Source: Riemerella columbina (GTDB lineage Bacteria; Bacteroidota; Bacteroidia; Flavobacteriales; Weeksellaceae). Taken from it: DNA of 64,000 bases. The notes below the pieces were generated by a model. The model saw only the letters and a list, made by a program, of their open reading frames with translations, ran no database searches and was not told where the DNA came from. Every line of letters starts with the position of its first letter. Positions within the stretch are counted from its first letter, which is position 1. The stretch is from assembly GCF_030517065.1 (NCBI RefSeq), contig NZ_CP103950.1, positions 1,612,001-1,676,000 on the forward strand. Reading direction: 5' to 3'. The position numbers were made by a program, and so were the translations under genes. Of this stretch, positions 1 through 9,024 are shown one piece after another.

Positions 1-800
1 ATGAAACCATGGTGCAAGATATGAGAAACTATCTGGAAGTCATTGCACCAGAACGAAAAAACATAGTGGAATTTTATGATAATCATATCCCACTTTTAGA
101 GTATTACAATGTAGAGAAACAGCTCAAACAGAGCTTTGGCAAGCATGTGAACATCCCGAGTTCCAAAGGCGCCTATCTGGTGATAGAACACACCGAAGCC
201 CTCCATGTGATTGATGTGAACTCCGGCAACAACATCTCCACAGGGAGCCACGCCAACAAAGAGCACGCCTTAAAAGTCAACAAAATGGCAGCAACAGAAA
301 TCGCCAGACAGCTGAGACTCAGAGATATGGGCGGCATTATTGTGGTGGACTTTATCGATATGAGAGAAGCCAACCACAGAAAAGAACTCTACGAACATCT
401 AAAAACGGAAATGAAGCGTGATAAAGCACGCCATAAAATACTACCGCCCAGCAAGTTTGGGCTTATACAAATCACCCGACAGCGCGTGCGCCCAGAAAAA
501 GTGATAGAAACTAAGGAAGAAAATCCTAATAAAGACGGCGAAATCTTAGCACCAGTCGTGATTGTAGAGCGGATGTCTGAGGTGATTAGAAACTTATTAC
601 AAAAAGAAAAAGGACGCCTATATCTGCACACCCATCCCTTTGTAGAAGCCTACCTAACCAAAGGACTGATGAGCATACAAACCAAATGGTTTTTTAAATA
701 CAAAAAATGGGTAACGATAGTCCCGAGAGACTCCTTCAAATACTTAGAATACAAAATCTATAACGATAAGAAAGAAGAATTGGTCAGTTTCTCAAACTAA
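1..800 (+). CDS. rng: Ribonuclease G/E family protein, C-terminal part (cut by window start)
   Basis: This is the 3' part of a single-strand-specific endoribonuclease that acts in rRNA 5' maturation and mRNA turnover. The frame is open from the first bases of the window, so the methionine at base 9 is internal; about 265 residues remain of a protein usually near 500. Two acidic motifs of the DNase I-like catalytic site are visible: HVIDVNSGN and GGIIVVDFIDM, matching the two metal-binding aspartates of E. coli RNase E/G. The CPxC zinc-link motif that normally follows the second one is absent; the segment there reads RPEKVIETKEENPNKDG. The C-terminal small domain ends in a charged, lysine-rich tail. 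A strong hairpin terminator follows directly. The family call is firm; choosing rng over rne rests on the lack of any long tail after the core. Confidence 0.93.
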   Translation, partial: ETMVQDMRNYLEVIAPERKNIVEFYDNHIPLLEYYNVEKQLKQSFGKHVNIPSSKGAYLVIEHTEALHVIDVNSGNNISTGSHANKEHALKVNKMAATEIARQLRLRDMGGIIVVDFIDMREANHRKELYEHLKTEMKRDKARHKILPPSKFGLIQITRQRVRPEKVIETKEENPNKDGEILAPVVIVERMSEVIRNLLQKEKGRLYLHTHPFVEAYLTKGLMSIQTKWFFKYKKWVTIVPRDSFKYLEYKIYNDKKEELVSFSN

Positions 801-806
801 AACACA

Positions 807-836
807 AGCACACATTTCTCTATGTGTGCTTTTTTT
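807..836 (+). terminator. Rho-independent terminator of rng
   Basis: A perfect 9-bp stem (AGCACACAT / ATGTGTGCT, six-base loop) is followed by six T, starting six bases after the rng stop codon. Confidence 0.9.
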
Positions 837-1002
837 ATGGACAAAATCAGCACTTTTTGGCAGAGTTTCTGTCATATTTAATTAAACAAACATTTAATTC
901 TATACTCCTGATAATAAACAAGATAAAACTAACCTCCGCACCATATTATCACTTTGGCACGATTTTTACAATTACACCCTGCGAATTAAAAAACGAAAAA
1001 TA

Positions 1003-1563
1003 ATGAAATCAATTAAAAAAGCTGTATTAGCATTAGGCATTTTGTCTGCAGGTTTAGTTTCTGCACAGAGCGTTTCTATGACCAATATGTTAAAATTAGG
1101 CATCAATGCGGGCGCTTCTACTGGGGGCAATACCTCGGCTAACTTAGGCGTAGATTTATCTTACCAAAATTTAGTTACACCAGGTTTCGGTTTAGGGATT
1201 TCTACAGGGTACAACCACTTTTTCGGTAAAGAGAAAGATGGCATCAAAAACAACGATTTCGGTGTGGTACCTGTAGCGGCAATGTTTAAATTCTACCCTC
1301 AAAAATCAGGTTTCTACGCTGGTGCAGATTTAGGTTATGGCTTTATTGTAGGCGATGACAAAGTGGCTTCTAACTCCACTGTAGAGATGCCAAAAGGCGG
1401 TTTCTACCTTAAGCCAGAAATAGGTTTCCATAACAGAGATTGGAATTTCTTTTTACACTACACCAAAGTATTCACAGGTGATGATGGTAAAATCGGCAAC
1501 CAAGACTTCAACGCTGGTAGCATAGGCGCTGGTGTAGCGTACAACATTCCATTAGGAAAATAA
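1003..1563 (+). CDS. Outer membrane beta-barrel protein
   Basis: A 186-residue exported protein of unknown function. Residues 1-21 form a clear signal peptide (MKSIKKAVLALGILSAGLVSA, cut before Q). The rest alternates short amphipathic strands rich in Gly, Tyr and Phe with polar turns (NLGVDLSYQ, GFGLGISTGYNHFFG, GFYAGADLGYGF, GFYLKPEIGF, WNFFLHYTKVF, NAGSIGAGVAYNI), the usual look of a small eight-stranded OmpA/OmpW-like barrel. It is a lone gene with its own terminator. No good TAnnTTTG element stands out in the 166 bases upstream, so its promoter is not assigned. The barrel fold is inferred from strand pattern; the substrate or role cannot be read from sequence. Confidence 0.8.
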   Translation: MKSIKKAVLALGILSAGLVSAQSVSMTNMLKLGINAGASTGGNTSANLGVDLSYQNLVTPGFGLGISTGYNHFFGKEKDGIKNNDFGVVPVAAMFKFYPQKSGFYAGADLGYGFIVGDDKVASNSTVEMPKGGFYLKPEIGFHNRDWNFFLHYTKVFTGDDGKIGNQDFNAGSIGAGVAYNIPLGK

Positions 1564-1586
1564 TCCGTACAAAATAAATTTTTCAG

Positions 1587-1614
1587 AGCTGCCTCTCTAC
1601 GAGGCAGCTTTTTT
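1587..1614 (+). terminator. Rho-independent terminator after the barrel gene
   Basis: A 9-bp stem (AGCTGCCTC / GAGGCAGCT, loop TCTAC) runs into a T-run 24 bases after the stop codon. Confidence 0.9.
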
Positions 1615-1654
1615 ATTGCGGATATAGAGAACAAATCAACCCAAAACACAGCCA

Positions 1655-1685
1655 CTTGCACTTTATAAAAAAAATTTTATATTTG
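1655..1685 (+). promoter_or_regulatory. Flavobacterial promoter of the first POT transporter
   Basis: CTTG (3 of 4 to TTTG) at 1655-1658 lies 19 bases before TATATTTG at 1678-1685, the known Bacteroidota -33/-7 arrangement. The start codon follows 24 bases later. Confidence 0.7.
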
Positions 1686-1709
1686 TTTCCAACAAAAAAA
1701 TAGAATTTT

Positions 1710-3356
1710 ATGAAAAGTAAACACCCCAAAGGACTGCCCTATTTATTCTTTACAGAAATGTGGGAGCGTTTTGGCTACTACCTGATTTTAGGCATCTTCG
1801 TTTTGTATATGATAGACCCTTCGGAAACGGGCGGTTTAGCATTTGAAGATAAAAACGCCGATGATATCTTCGGAACCTTTATTGCGCTCACTTACCTTAC
1901 GCCGTTCCTCGGTGGCTTCTTGGCGGATCGGGTTTTAGGCTACATCAAAGCTGTGTATATCGGTGGTTTTCTGATGGGCTTGGGCTATATCGGCTTAGGG
2001 CTTTTTAAGGAATTGCCTTTATTTTATGCCTCCTTAGGACTGATTATCGTGGGGAATGGATTTTTTAAACCCAGCATTTCCACACTTTTGGGGAACCTCT
2101 ACTCCGAAGAACCTTACAAAGCCAACAAAGACGCTGGCTACAATATTTTCTATATGGGGATCAATATTGGGGCGTTTGCGTGTAATATTATCGCAGCGTT
2201 TATGCGAAATAAATTCGGTTGGGGCGAAGCCTTTATGACCGCTGGTTTCGGGATATTTTTAGGATTGATTATCTTCAGTTTAGGGCGAAAACACATCTTA
2301 CACGCCAATGTGCTAAAACCTGTACAACAAGGCGATACCACCATTTCTTCCGTGCTTTTAAAAGTCTTTATGCCTGCCATTATGGTTGGCGTTTTGGGGT
2401 GGTTTATCCCTGGTAATATTTTCGGTTCTGATACCACTGATGCCTTTATTTTTGCTTGTATCCCTGTGATTGTTTTCTATGTTTCGCTTTATGTAAAAGC
2501 CAACGCCGAGGACAAAAGACCTATTGGCGCACTCCTCGCGATATTTGCAGTCAGCTTGATGTTTTGGGCAGTGTTTAAACAAAATGGCACTGCGCTCACC
2601 CGTTGGGCAAAATATTACACCGATAGAAGCGTGCCTGCCGTGGCGGAAAAGCCTTTGGAAAGCATTTATTTGGTGGATAGCAAAGACTTCAACACCCACG
2701 AAGTTCCCGTTTATGATGCGCAATATCAAGCCGTAAAAGATGCCCAAGGCAATGCCGTAAAAGAGCAAGGCAAGGATATTTATTTCAGAAATATTAGCCC
2801 AGAGCAAAGGGCAAAATTAGAACAAAACCCTGACCAAAAAGTTTATTTATATAATACAGAACTCTTCCAATCCATTAACCCATTTTGGGTGATTGTCCTC
2901 ACACCTTTGGTGGTTGGTTTCTTCCTGATGCTCAGAAGAAAAGGCAAAGAGCCGACCACACCTGCCAAAATTGTATTGGGGCTTTTCATCTCGGCACTTT
3001 CTTGTTTGGTGATGGTGGGCGCTGTACACGCTGGCGATAATGGCTTGGTTAAAGTCTCTGCCCTGTGGTTGGTTGCGGCTTATGGCGTGATTACCATCGG
3101 CGAGCTTTGCCTCTCCCCTATGGGACTTTCCTTGGTGTCTAAACTCTCCCCACCGAGGCTTACAGCCCTTATGATGGGCGGTTTCTTCCTCTCCACTGCT
3201 ATTGGGAATAAACTCTCGGGCGTGCTCTCCAGTATGTGGTACAATTATGAGGACAAAGCCAACTTCTTTTGGGTGAATTTTGGATTGCTCCTTTTGGCAA
3301 CGCTCATTGGGCTCTCCATCCTCAAAAGTCTCAACAAAGCGATGAAATCTCACTAA
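1710..3356 (+). CDS. POT/PTR2-family peptide:proton symporter (first of three)
   Basis: A 548-residue inner-membrane transporter of the proton-dependent oligopeptide family (DtpT/PepT-like), importing di- or tripeptides with protons. Diagnostic features are the TM1 motif EMWERFGYY (ExxERFxYY) near residues 15-23 and the PTR2 signature FYMGINIGAF. About twelve hydrophobic segments are visible. It is longer than its two neighbours because of a polar insertion of about 75 residues (roughly 305-380) rich in Lys, Asp and Gln between two membrane segments in the C-terminal half; extended loops of this kind occur in other Bacteroidota POTs, but a role for this one is unknown. It has its own promoter and terminator, so it is probably transcribed alone. 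Confidence 0.93.
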   Translation: MKSKHPKGLPYLFFTEMWERFGYYLILGIFVLYMIDPSETGGLAFEDKNADDIFGTFIALTYLTPFLGGFLADRVLGYIKAVYIGGFLMGLGYIGLGLFKELPLFYASLGLIIVGNGFFKPSISTLLGNLYSEEPYKANKDAGYNIFYMGINIGAFACNIIAAFMRNKFGWGEAFMTAGFGIFLGLIIFSLGRKHILHANVLKPVQQGDTTISSVLLKVFMPAIMVGVLGWFIPGNIFGSDTTDAFIFACIPVIVFYVSLYVKANAEDKRPIGALLAIFAVSLMFWAVFKQNGTALTRWAKYYTDRSVPAVAEKPLESIYLVDSKDFNTHEVPVYDAQYQAVKDAQGNAVKEQGKDIYFRNISPEQRAKLEQNPDQKVYLYNTELFQSINPFWVIVLTPLVVGFFLMLRRKGKEPTTPAKIVLGLFISALSCLVMVGAVHAGDNGLVKVSALWLVAAYGVITIGELCLSPMGLSLVSKLSPPRLTALMMGGFFLSTAIGNKLSGVLSSMWYNYEDKANFFWVNFGLLLLATLIGLSILKSLNKAMKSH

Positions 3357-3378
3357 AAAGCGAGCTAAAACCTTATAG

Positions 3379-3414
3379 CCTTTCCTAAAATTAGCATTTT
3401 GGGAAAGGTTTTTT
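3379..3414 (+). terminator. Terminator after first POT gene
   Basis: CCTTTCC pairs with GGAAAGG, with an inner AAAAT/ATTTT stem around TAGC, followed by TTTTTT. Confidence 0.8.
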
Positions 3415-3489
3415 CTTTATATCTTGATATATAACTCATTAGTTTAAAGGTTTTTAACGAAATCTACGGCATTTTAAAGCTTATTTTAT

Positions 3490-3519
3490 TTTGTAAAAAC
3501 CAAAAAAAGTTTATATTTG
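3490..3519 (+). promoter_or_regulatory. Flavobacterial promoter of the second POT transporter
   Basis: TTTG at 3490-3493, 18 bases, then TATATTTG at 3512-3519; the ATG is at 3551. Both boxes are exact matches and the -7 box is identical to that of the upstream paralogue. Confidence 0.75.
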
Positions 3520-3550
3520 TTGGTCTCAATAAAAATTATATTTTATTCAT

Positions 3551-4951
3551 ATGGATACAACACTAAAACAGAAAGGACATCCTAAGGGGTTATACCTTTT
3601 ATTCTTTACAGAAATGTGGGAGCGTTTCAGTTATTATGGAATGCGGGCAATTCTCATTTTCTACCTTACCAAAACTTATTTACAAGGCGGACTTGCTATA
3701 GATCCTGCTACCGCAAGTTTAATCTTCGGAAACTTTACAGGCTTGGTATATTTTACCCCGCTGATTGGGGGCTGGCTGGCAGATAAGTTCTTAGGACAAC
3801 GCCTCGCCATTACCATTGGGGGGATCACGATGATGCTTGGGCAATTCACTTTGTTCGCCATCAATACGCATTTTGGACTTTATTTAGGTTTGTTACTACT
3901 CATCATCGGAAACGGATTTTTCAAGCCTAATATCTCCATTTTGGTAGGAAATCTCTATCCTGAAGGCGACGACAGAAGAGACTCTGCCTTCTCGATTTTC
4001 TATATGGGGATCAATTTAGGGGCGTTATTGGCTCCGATCATTATTGGTGTGCTTACCGATAATATTTTTGCAACAAAAAATGCCTCTGGTGAGATTATGT
4101 CTTACGGCTACAAATACGGCTTCTTAGCGGCAGGGATAGGAATGCTTTTAGGACAGTTGCTATTCAACACTTTGGCGCATAAATACTTAGGCAATATCGG
4201 CAAAAAACCACAGAAAAAAATTGAGGTTAAAGAAGAGTTAGAAGTAACCAAAGAAGAAGTTTTACACGGCAACGAACTCAAAAAAGTGGAAAAAGAACGG
4301 GTGAGCGTTATCTTCATTTTGTTCTTATTCGCGGTGTTCTTTTGGGCAGGCTTTGAGCAAGCGGGGTCTTCTATTGCCTTATATACGGACAAATTTATCA
4401 ATCGTGATATCACCTTACCGTTCTTAGGGCACTACACCATACCAGCATCGTTTTTCCAATCGGTAAACCCTTTCTTTATCGTGATTTTGTCACCATTATT
4501 TGCGATTTTCTGGAATTCTAAATTAGGAAAAAAACTGACTACGCCTGTTAAAATGGGCTTGGGTATGATCATCTTAGGGATTGGATTCTGGTTTATGCTC
4601 GGAGCCGTGGCAGAGCGTGGCGGCGATATCCAAGATCCAGCGATAAAAGCCAGCTTATGGTGGTTGGTGATGACTTATTTCGTGCATACCGTGGGTGAGC
4701 TTTGCCTCTCTCCTGTGGGGCTTTCTGTGGTTACCAAATTAGCCCCAGTAAGGTTAGCTTCCGTGCTTATGGCGGTTTGGATGCTGTCTTCATCTGTTGC
4801 CAATTTCTTAGGCGGATTTATCGCAGCCTATGTAGAAAAAATGGGTGCAGGGCAGATCTTCACCTATATTTCAGGATTTGTGATTGGTTGTGGTATTTTA
4901 CTCCTCCTCCTCAGCAAATTTATCTCTAAACTGATGCACGGCGTGAAGTAG
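3551..4951 (+). CDS. POT/PTR2-family peptide:proton symporter (second of three)
   Basis: A 466-residue member of the same family, nearer the standard length. It shows EMWERFSYYGMR in TM1 and FYMGINLGALLAP in the PTR2 signature, followed by a charged cytoplasmic linker around residues 215-255 (KKPQKKIEVKEELEV and following) between the two six-helix bundles. The family couples import to an inward proton gradient using the TM1 glutamates and arginine, which are all present. It is flanked by its own promoter and terminator. Sequence divergence from its neighbours suggests an old duplication, with different peptide preferences possible but unproven. Confidence 0.93.
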   Translation: MDTTLKQKGHPKGLYLLFFTEMWERFSYYGMRAILIFYLTKTYLQGGLAIDPATASLIFGNFTGLVYFTPLIGGWLADKFLGQRLAITIGGITMMLGQFTLFAINTHFGLYLGLLLLIIGNGFFKPNISILVGNLYPEGDDRRDSAFSIFYMGINLGALLAPIIIGVLTDNIFATKNASGEIMSYGYKYGFLAAGIGMLLGQLLFNTLAHKYLGNIGKKPQKKIEVKEELEVTKEEVLHGNELKKVEKERVSVIFILFLFAVFFWAGFEQAGSSIALYTDKFINRDITLPFLGHYTIPASFFQSVNPFFIVILSPLFAIFWNSKLGKKLTTPVKMGLGMIILGIGFWFMLGAVAERGGDIQDPAIKASLWWLVMTYFVHTVGELCLSPVGLSVVTKLAPVRLASVLMAVWMLSSSVANFLGGFIAAYVEKMGAGQIFTYISGFVIGCGILLLLLSKFISKLMHGVK

Positions 4952-4984
4952 TGAGAATTTTTCTCCATCATAAAATTAACCAAA

Positions 4985-5010
4985 AACCTCTGAATATTCG
5001 GAGGTTTTTT
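4985..5010 (+). terminator. Terminator after second POT gene
   Basis: AACCTC and GAGGTT flank an inner palindrome (GAATATTC), followed by four further T; it lies 29 bases before the next start codon. Confidence 0.8.
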
Positions 5011-5038
5011 CATATCTTCGTAGCCTTATTTCACTTTT

Positions 5039-6550
5039 ATGAACTTAACAACGGAACAAATTCAGAATTTTCAAGGGAAATATCCTAAACAGATCTGGAG
5101 TCTTTTCTTCTCCGAGATGTGGGAGCGTTTTTGCTTCTATGGTATGCGGGGAATGCTGGTGTTTTTTATGATTTCTCAACTGGATTTTCAAGAAGCACAA
5201 GCCAACCTTCAATACGGTGCTACACAAGCCTTTGTATACGCATTTACCTTTATAGGCGGGCTTTGCGCTGATAAAATTTTAGGCTTTCGGAAGTCCTTAT
5301 TTTGGGGCGGCATCTTGATGATTATCGGTAGTTTAATCCTCGCCACAGATCCACACCGTTATTTCTTTTTGGGCATCGCCTTTACGGTGGTGGGAACGGG
5401 ATTTTTCAAACCCAATATTTCCTCTATGGTAGGGCAATTGTACAAGCCCAACGACCCTCGGGCAGATGCTGGATTTTCGCTGTTCTATGCGGGGATTAAC
5501 CTCGGTGCCTTGCTGGGCGGCTATTTATGCATCGCTATTGGTAAAGGGGAATTGTTTGAAAATGCTATCCCAGAGCACCTTCGCTGGAATGTCGCTTTTG
5601 GTTTAGCCGCTATTGTGATGGTTGTTAGTTTGGTTAATTTCATCTTTACGCAAAGAAGTTTAGGCAGCATTGGGCTTCAGCCTGGGCATCCGTTGGCAGA
5701 AATCAAAACCGAAGCCATTGCTAAATGGAAAGAATACGGCGTGTATGCCCTGTCTTTGGTGTTTGTACCCATCATTATGGTGATGGTAGCCCAAACCGAT
5801 TATACCGATTATTTTATGTGGACCATCGGGCCGCTCACGCTCATTTATTTGTTTTTTGAGATGTCTAAACTCAAAACCGAAGAACGCAAAAAGCTGTGGG
5901 CAGCACTCATTTTCATTCTATTTTCTATTTTGTTTTGGGGAATATATGAACAAAGTGGCGGCTCGCTGAGTATTTTTGCGGCTAAAAATCTCAACAAAGA
6001 TTTGTTAGGTTTAGACCCTAATGGCGTGAATAATTCTGGCGGTGCATTCTTCATTATTTTCTTGGCACCACTCATCGGTTTGTTGTGGATATGGCTGAAT
6101 AAGAAGAAGATAGAACCCAATACCATCATTAAATTTGGCTTAGGCTTCATCTTCTTGGGCTTGGGGTATTACCTATTATTCAGTACCCGATTTTTTGCTA
6201 ATGCGGCAGGGATTACCTCTCTAAATTTCTTTACCATTGCCCTATTGGTCATTACTTTTGGGGAATTATGCCTCTCACCGATTGGCTTATCCATTATGAC
6301 CAAACTCTCCACCAAAAATCTCCAAGGAATGATGATGGGAATGTGGTTCCTCGCCTCGGCATATGGACAATATGTGGCGGGAATTATTGGAGCCAACTTA
6401 GCCGAAGCTAAAGAAAATGCCTCCAACTACGAAGCCCTACTCTCCTACACCGAGGGATACAAACAACTCGCCATCTATGCCCTTTTAGCTGGATTGGTAT
6501 TGATTTTGATATCTCCATTCATCAAAAAACTGATGGGCGAAGTGCGGTAG
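5039..6550 (+). CDS. POT/PTR2-family peptide:proton symporter (third of three)
   Basis: A 503-residue peptide symporter with the TM1 motif EMWERFCFYGMR and the PTR2 signature FYAGINLGALLGG. It resembles the second transporter in overall layout but has a longer pair of hydrophobic segments in the middle (around residues 235-270), as seen in bacterial POTs with two extra helices between the bundles. A weak -7-like TATCTTCG lies at 5013-5020, inside the 88-base gap after the previous gene, so separate transcription is possible though less certain than for the first two. No obvious terminator precedes the next gene. Confidence 0.93.
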   Translation: MNLTTEQIQNFQGKYPKQIWSLFFSEMWERFCFYGMRGMLVFFMISQLDFQEAQANLQYGATQAFVYAFTFIGGLCADKILGFRKSLFWGGILMIIGSLILATDPHRYFFLGIAFTVVGTGFFKPNISSMVGQLYKPNDPRADAGFSLFYAGINLGALLGGYLCIAIGKGELFENAIPEHLRWNVAFGLAAIVMVVSLVNFIFTQRSLGSIGLQPGHPLAEIKTEAIAKWKEYGVYALSLVFVPIIMVMVAQTDYTDYFMWTIGPLTLIYLFFEMSKLKTEERKKLWAALIFILFSILFWGIYEQSGGSLSIFAAKNLNKDLLGLDPNGVNNSGGAFFIIFLAPLIGLLWIWLNKKKIEPNTIIKFGLGFIFLGLGYYLLFSTRFFANAAGITSLNFFTIALLVITFGELCLSPIGLSIMTKLSTKNLQGMMMGMWFLASAYGQYVAGIIGANLAEAKENASNYEALLSYTEGYKQLAIYALLAGLVLILISPFIKKLMGEVR

Positions 6551-6607
6551 GTTTATTTTTATCTTTTAATGACAATTTTAATCATAATATAATATAATTT
6601 AATTACA

Positions 6608-7144
6608 ATGAAAAGGATAGCATTGATATTCAGTATCTTATTACTCAATTTGAGTTTTGCACAAGAGGTTAAGTGGCTTACCTTTGATGAAGCCATAGCG
6701 GCACAAAAGAAAGCGCCAAAGAAAATACTTATTGACATCTATGCGCCGTGGTGCGGACCGTGCAAAATGATGGAGAAAAACACTTATGGACATCCTGAAA
6801 TTGCCAAAATCATCAATAAAAACTACTATGCAGTAAAATTCAATGGCGAAGGAAATGAGGTGGCGCATTATCAAAACAAAGTTTTTAGCAACCCTAAATA
6901 CAGAGCCAATGTTTCTGGGCGAAATGCACCACACGAGTTAGCTCGATTTTTTAATGTAACCGCCTACCCTACCACCGTATTTTTAGATGAGACAGGGGCT
7001 CCTATTACCAATTTGGTAGGCTATTTTAACGCCAAAGAATTGGAACCTTATTTATCACTTTTCCATACCGATACCTATAAAAATATAGAGACCAAAGCAC
7101 AGTGGGAAGATTTCCAAAAGAAATTTAAATCTAAAATTAAATAA
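6608..7144 (+). CDS. Exported thioredoxin-fold protein
   Basis: A 178-residue protein with an N-terminal signal peptide (residues 1-18, ending LLLNLSFA before Q) and a thioredoxin domain with the active-site motif APWCGPCKMM near residues 46-55. The cis-proline loop appears as TAYPTTVFLD around residue 118. It probably acts as a periplasmic or envelope disulfide reductase. An insertion between the CxxC helix and the cis-Pro strand (residues 75-110) is typical of the thioredoxin_7/DUF255-like group. The partner is unknown; a gene for thioredoxin reductase (trxB) lies 20 kb away but acts in the cytoplasm. It shares a bidirectional terminator with recF. Confidence 0.85.
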   Translation: MKRIALIFSILLLNLSFAQEVKWLTFDEAIAAQKKAPKKILIDIYAPWCGPCKMMEKNTYGHPEIAKIINKNYYAVKFNGEGNEVAHYQNKVFSNPKYRANVSGRNAPHELARFFNVTAYPTTVFLDETGAPITNLVGYFNAKELEPYLSLFHTDTYKNIETKAQWEDFQKKFKSKIK

Positions 7145-7164
7145 AATTTAAAAATTTTACCCCC

Positions 7165-7195
7165 AAAAAGCCGAATACAAAATATTCGGCTTTTT
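7165..7195. terminator. Bidirectional terminator between the thioredoxin-like gene and recF
   Basis: AAAAAGCCGAATA and TATTCGGCTTTTT form a 13-bp perfect stem with loop CAAAA; A and T runs at the two ends serve both converging genes. Confidence 0.92.
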
Positions 7196-7212
7196 CATAT
7201 TTTAAAAGAAAA

Positions 7213-8298
7213 TTATGATTTGATCTCAAAAATTTTAAAATCATCATTGATGTTTTTTAAAATTTGCTCGGTGCGTTCTCTATGGGTATCCGTGATGAAG
7301 ATCTGCCCAAACCGCTCTTTACTGAGCAATTCTATCAGCTGTGTCACGCGCTTATCATCTAATTTATCAAAAATATCATCTAAAAGGAGCAAAGGCGTTT
7401 TATCAGTCAATTGCTTTATTTGGTTAATTTGAGCTAATTTAAGAGCAATCAAAAACGACTTCTGCTGACCTTGAGAACCTATTTTCTTGATCAATTCGCC
7501 ATTCATTTTAAACAAAATATCATCTTTGTGTATCCCTTTGGAGGTGTAAGTCAGCACCTTATCTTTTTCCAAAGTTTCCGAGAGCCAAGCCTCCATGGGT
7601 TGAACTTCTAAGTCGGTTTGATAAACGAGATTCACCTGTTCTTTAGCCCCAGAAATCATCTCGTAAAAGTACAGAAAAGTCGGTTTGAGTTGGTCCAGTC
7701 TATTTTTTCTTGTTTCAAAAACCGTGCGGGCGTGTTTGACTAAAGGTTCGTTATAAATTTCCAAAGCCTCAGCATCAAAAAAACGATGTTTTGCGAAAGA
7801 TTTAAGCAAGGTATTTCTTTGCTTCAACGCCTTTTGATACTGCATCAAACTGAATAAATACGGGCTGTCTATTTGCGCAATCATCGCATCTAAAAAGCGG
7901 CGGCGGCTTTCGCCAGAATCCGAAATCAGGTTGGCATCATAAGGCGAAATCATCACCGATGGCAAAAAACCGATGTGGTCTGCAATGCGCGCATAGGATT
8001 TATCATTTTTTTTGATGATTTTTTTGGTTTCTCTATTTTGAATAATTTTGAGGATAATATCCTTTTGGTCGGTTTTTATTTCGGATTCTATAACAAAGAA
8101 ATCGGCTTCATTTTGAATATTATTGACATCAGAGTTACCTAAAAAACTCTTGCCCACCGAAAGGTAATGTAGAGCATCTAAGATATTGGTTTTGCCCACA
8201 CCATTATTCCCCACAAAAGCATTGATTTCTGGAGAAAAATCAAAAATACGATCTTGATGATTTTTAAATTGTGTAAGGTTTAGCTTATTGATTTTCAT
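7213..8298 (-). CDS. recF: DNA replication and repair protein RecF
   Basis: A 361-residue SMC-like ATPase that helps load RecA at gapped DNA. It shows the Walker A motif GNNGVGKT (residues 30-37), the ABC-type signature SQGQQKSF (about 273-280) and the Walker B motif LLLLDDIFDKLDD (about 305-317), and is of normal family length. It lies last in a probable operon with ccsBA, a DUF4377 lipoprotein and a UbiA-like gene, 21 bases behind the latter, rather than beside dnaN. An A8 tract inside the gene (T8 on the + strand near 8006-8013) is in frame, which is useful as a control for the A9 tracts in gldG. Confidence 0.97.
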   Translation of the reverse strand: MKINKLNLTQFKNHQDRIFDFSPEINAFVGNNGVGKTNILDALHYLSVGKSFLGNSDVNNIQNEADFFVIESEIKTDQKDIILKIIQNRETKKIIKKNDKSYARIADHIGFLPSVMISPYDANLISDSGESRRRFLDAMIAQIDSPYLFSLMQYQKALKQRNTLLKSFAKHRFFDAEALEIYNEPLVKHARTVFETRKNRLDQLKPTFLYFYEMISGAKEQVNLVYQTDLEVQPMEAWLSETLEKDKVLTYTSKGIHKDDILFKMNGELIKKIGSQGQQKSFLIALKLAQINQIKQLTDKTPLLLLDDIFDKLDDKRVTQLIELLSKERFGQIFITDTHRERTEQILKNINDDFKIFEIKS

Positions 8299-8319
8299 AC
8301 GAATACAATCTTCGTTGTG

Positions 8320-9024
8320 TTAAAAATATTTTAATAAAATTAAAAACAAAAATGGAAGTCCGCAACAGGTCTCTACGCCAAAGGAAAAATAAAGGTCTTT
8401 ACGGGTTTCCGCAGCTCCAGCCACCAACCCCACCGAAACTAAAACAGCGCCTAAAAAAGCCCAAGTTTCCGTTGCTATCCCATAAAACCAAAACGCCAAC
8501 AACCCACTGATTAACAACAATATATAAGCTAAAATTTTGGTTTTTTCTACGCCTATCCATTTGGGGAAAGTTAAGACTTCATCTTGGTTTTTATCGCGAA
8601 TATCAAAGGGTAAAACCAATGCCGAAATATACAAAACGACAATAAAAAACGCCTCCCAATGCCAAGTTTCAAATGGCAACCATACGCACATCAGCCCCCA
8701 AGTGATGCCCACATAAAAAATCTTGAACAGCGGTATTTGTCGGACAAAATATTTCAAAAAATAACTGTCATACAAAAGTCCAATCACAATGATAACGCTC
8801 CATTTAAACAGCGTTGCTACGCCGTGGTATTTCCATAAAAATAAAAATCCAAAAATAAAGGAAAATAGGTTAAAAACGATAATTTTCAACCATTTAGATT
8901 TTATATTTTGATATTTGGTATAAAGATAACCACTAAGATAGGTCAAAAATATTAAAATTTGTAATGACCAACTAATCGCGCCCAAACTACTGCTAAAAAA
9001 CAACAACAAAGCAAGCCCCATCAA
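8320..9024 (-). CDS. UbiA-like integral membrane protein
   Basis: A polytopic membrane protein of 234 residues with about seven to eight hydrophobic segments. The motif LPFDIRDKNQD near residue 148 matches the second Asp-rich (DxRDxxxD) motif of UbiA prenyltransferases, and RQIPLFKIF precedes it as in related flavobacterial proteins. The first Asp-rich NDxxD motif is not seen, so catalytic activity is doubtful. The start is uncertain: TTG (9024) or ATG (9021) are the only usual starts, but the frame stays open to 9082 and the extra residues (FKTYIVDSQVYVSL) look like a natural extension of the first helix, so a non-standard ATT start at 9075 is possible. It sits between the DUF4377 lipoprotein and recF. 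Confidence 0.6.
   Translation of the reverse strand: MMGLALLLFFSSSLGAISWSLQILIFLTYLSGYLYTKYQNIKSKWLKIIVFNLFSFIFGFLFLWKYHGVATLFKWSVIIVIGLLYDSYFLKYFVRQIPLFKIFYVGITWGLMCVWLPFETWHWEAFFIVVLYISALVLPFDIRDKNQDEVLTFPKWIGVEKTKILAYILLLISGLLAFWFYGIATETWAFLGAVLVSVGLVAGAAETRKDLYFSFGVETCCGLPFLFLILLKYF

Noticed and set aside
945-975. Sigma-54-like TTTGGCACG before the barrel gene
   Set aside because: The GG-N10-GC spacing is not met, so there is no support for a -24/-12 promoter.
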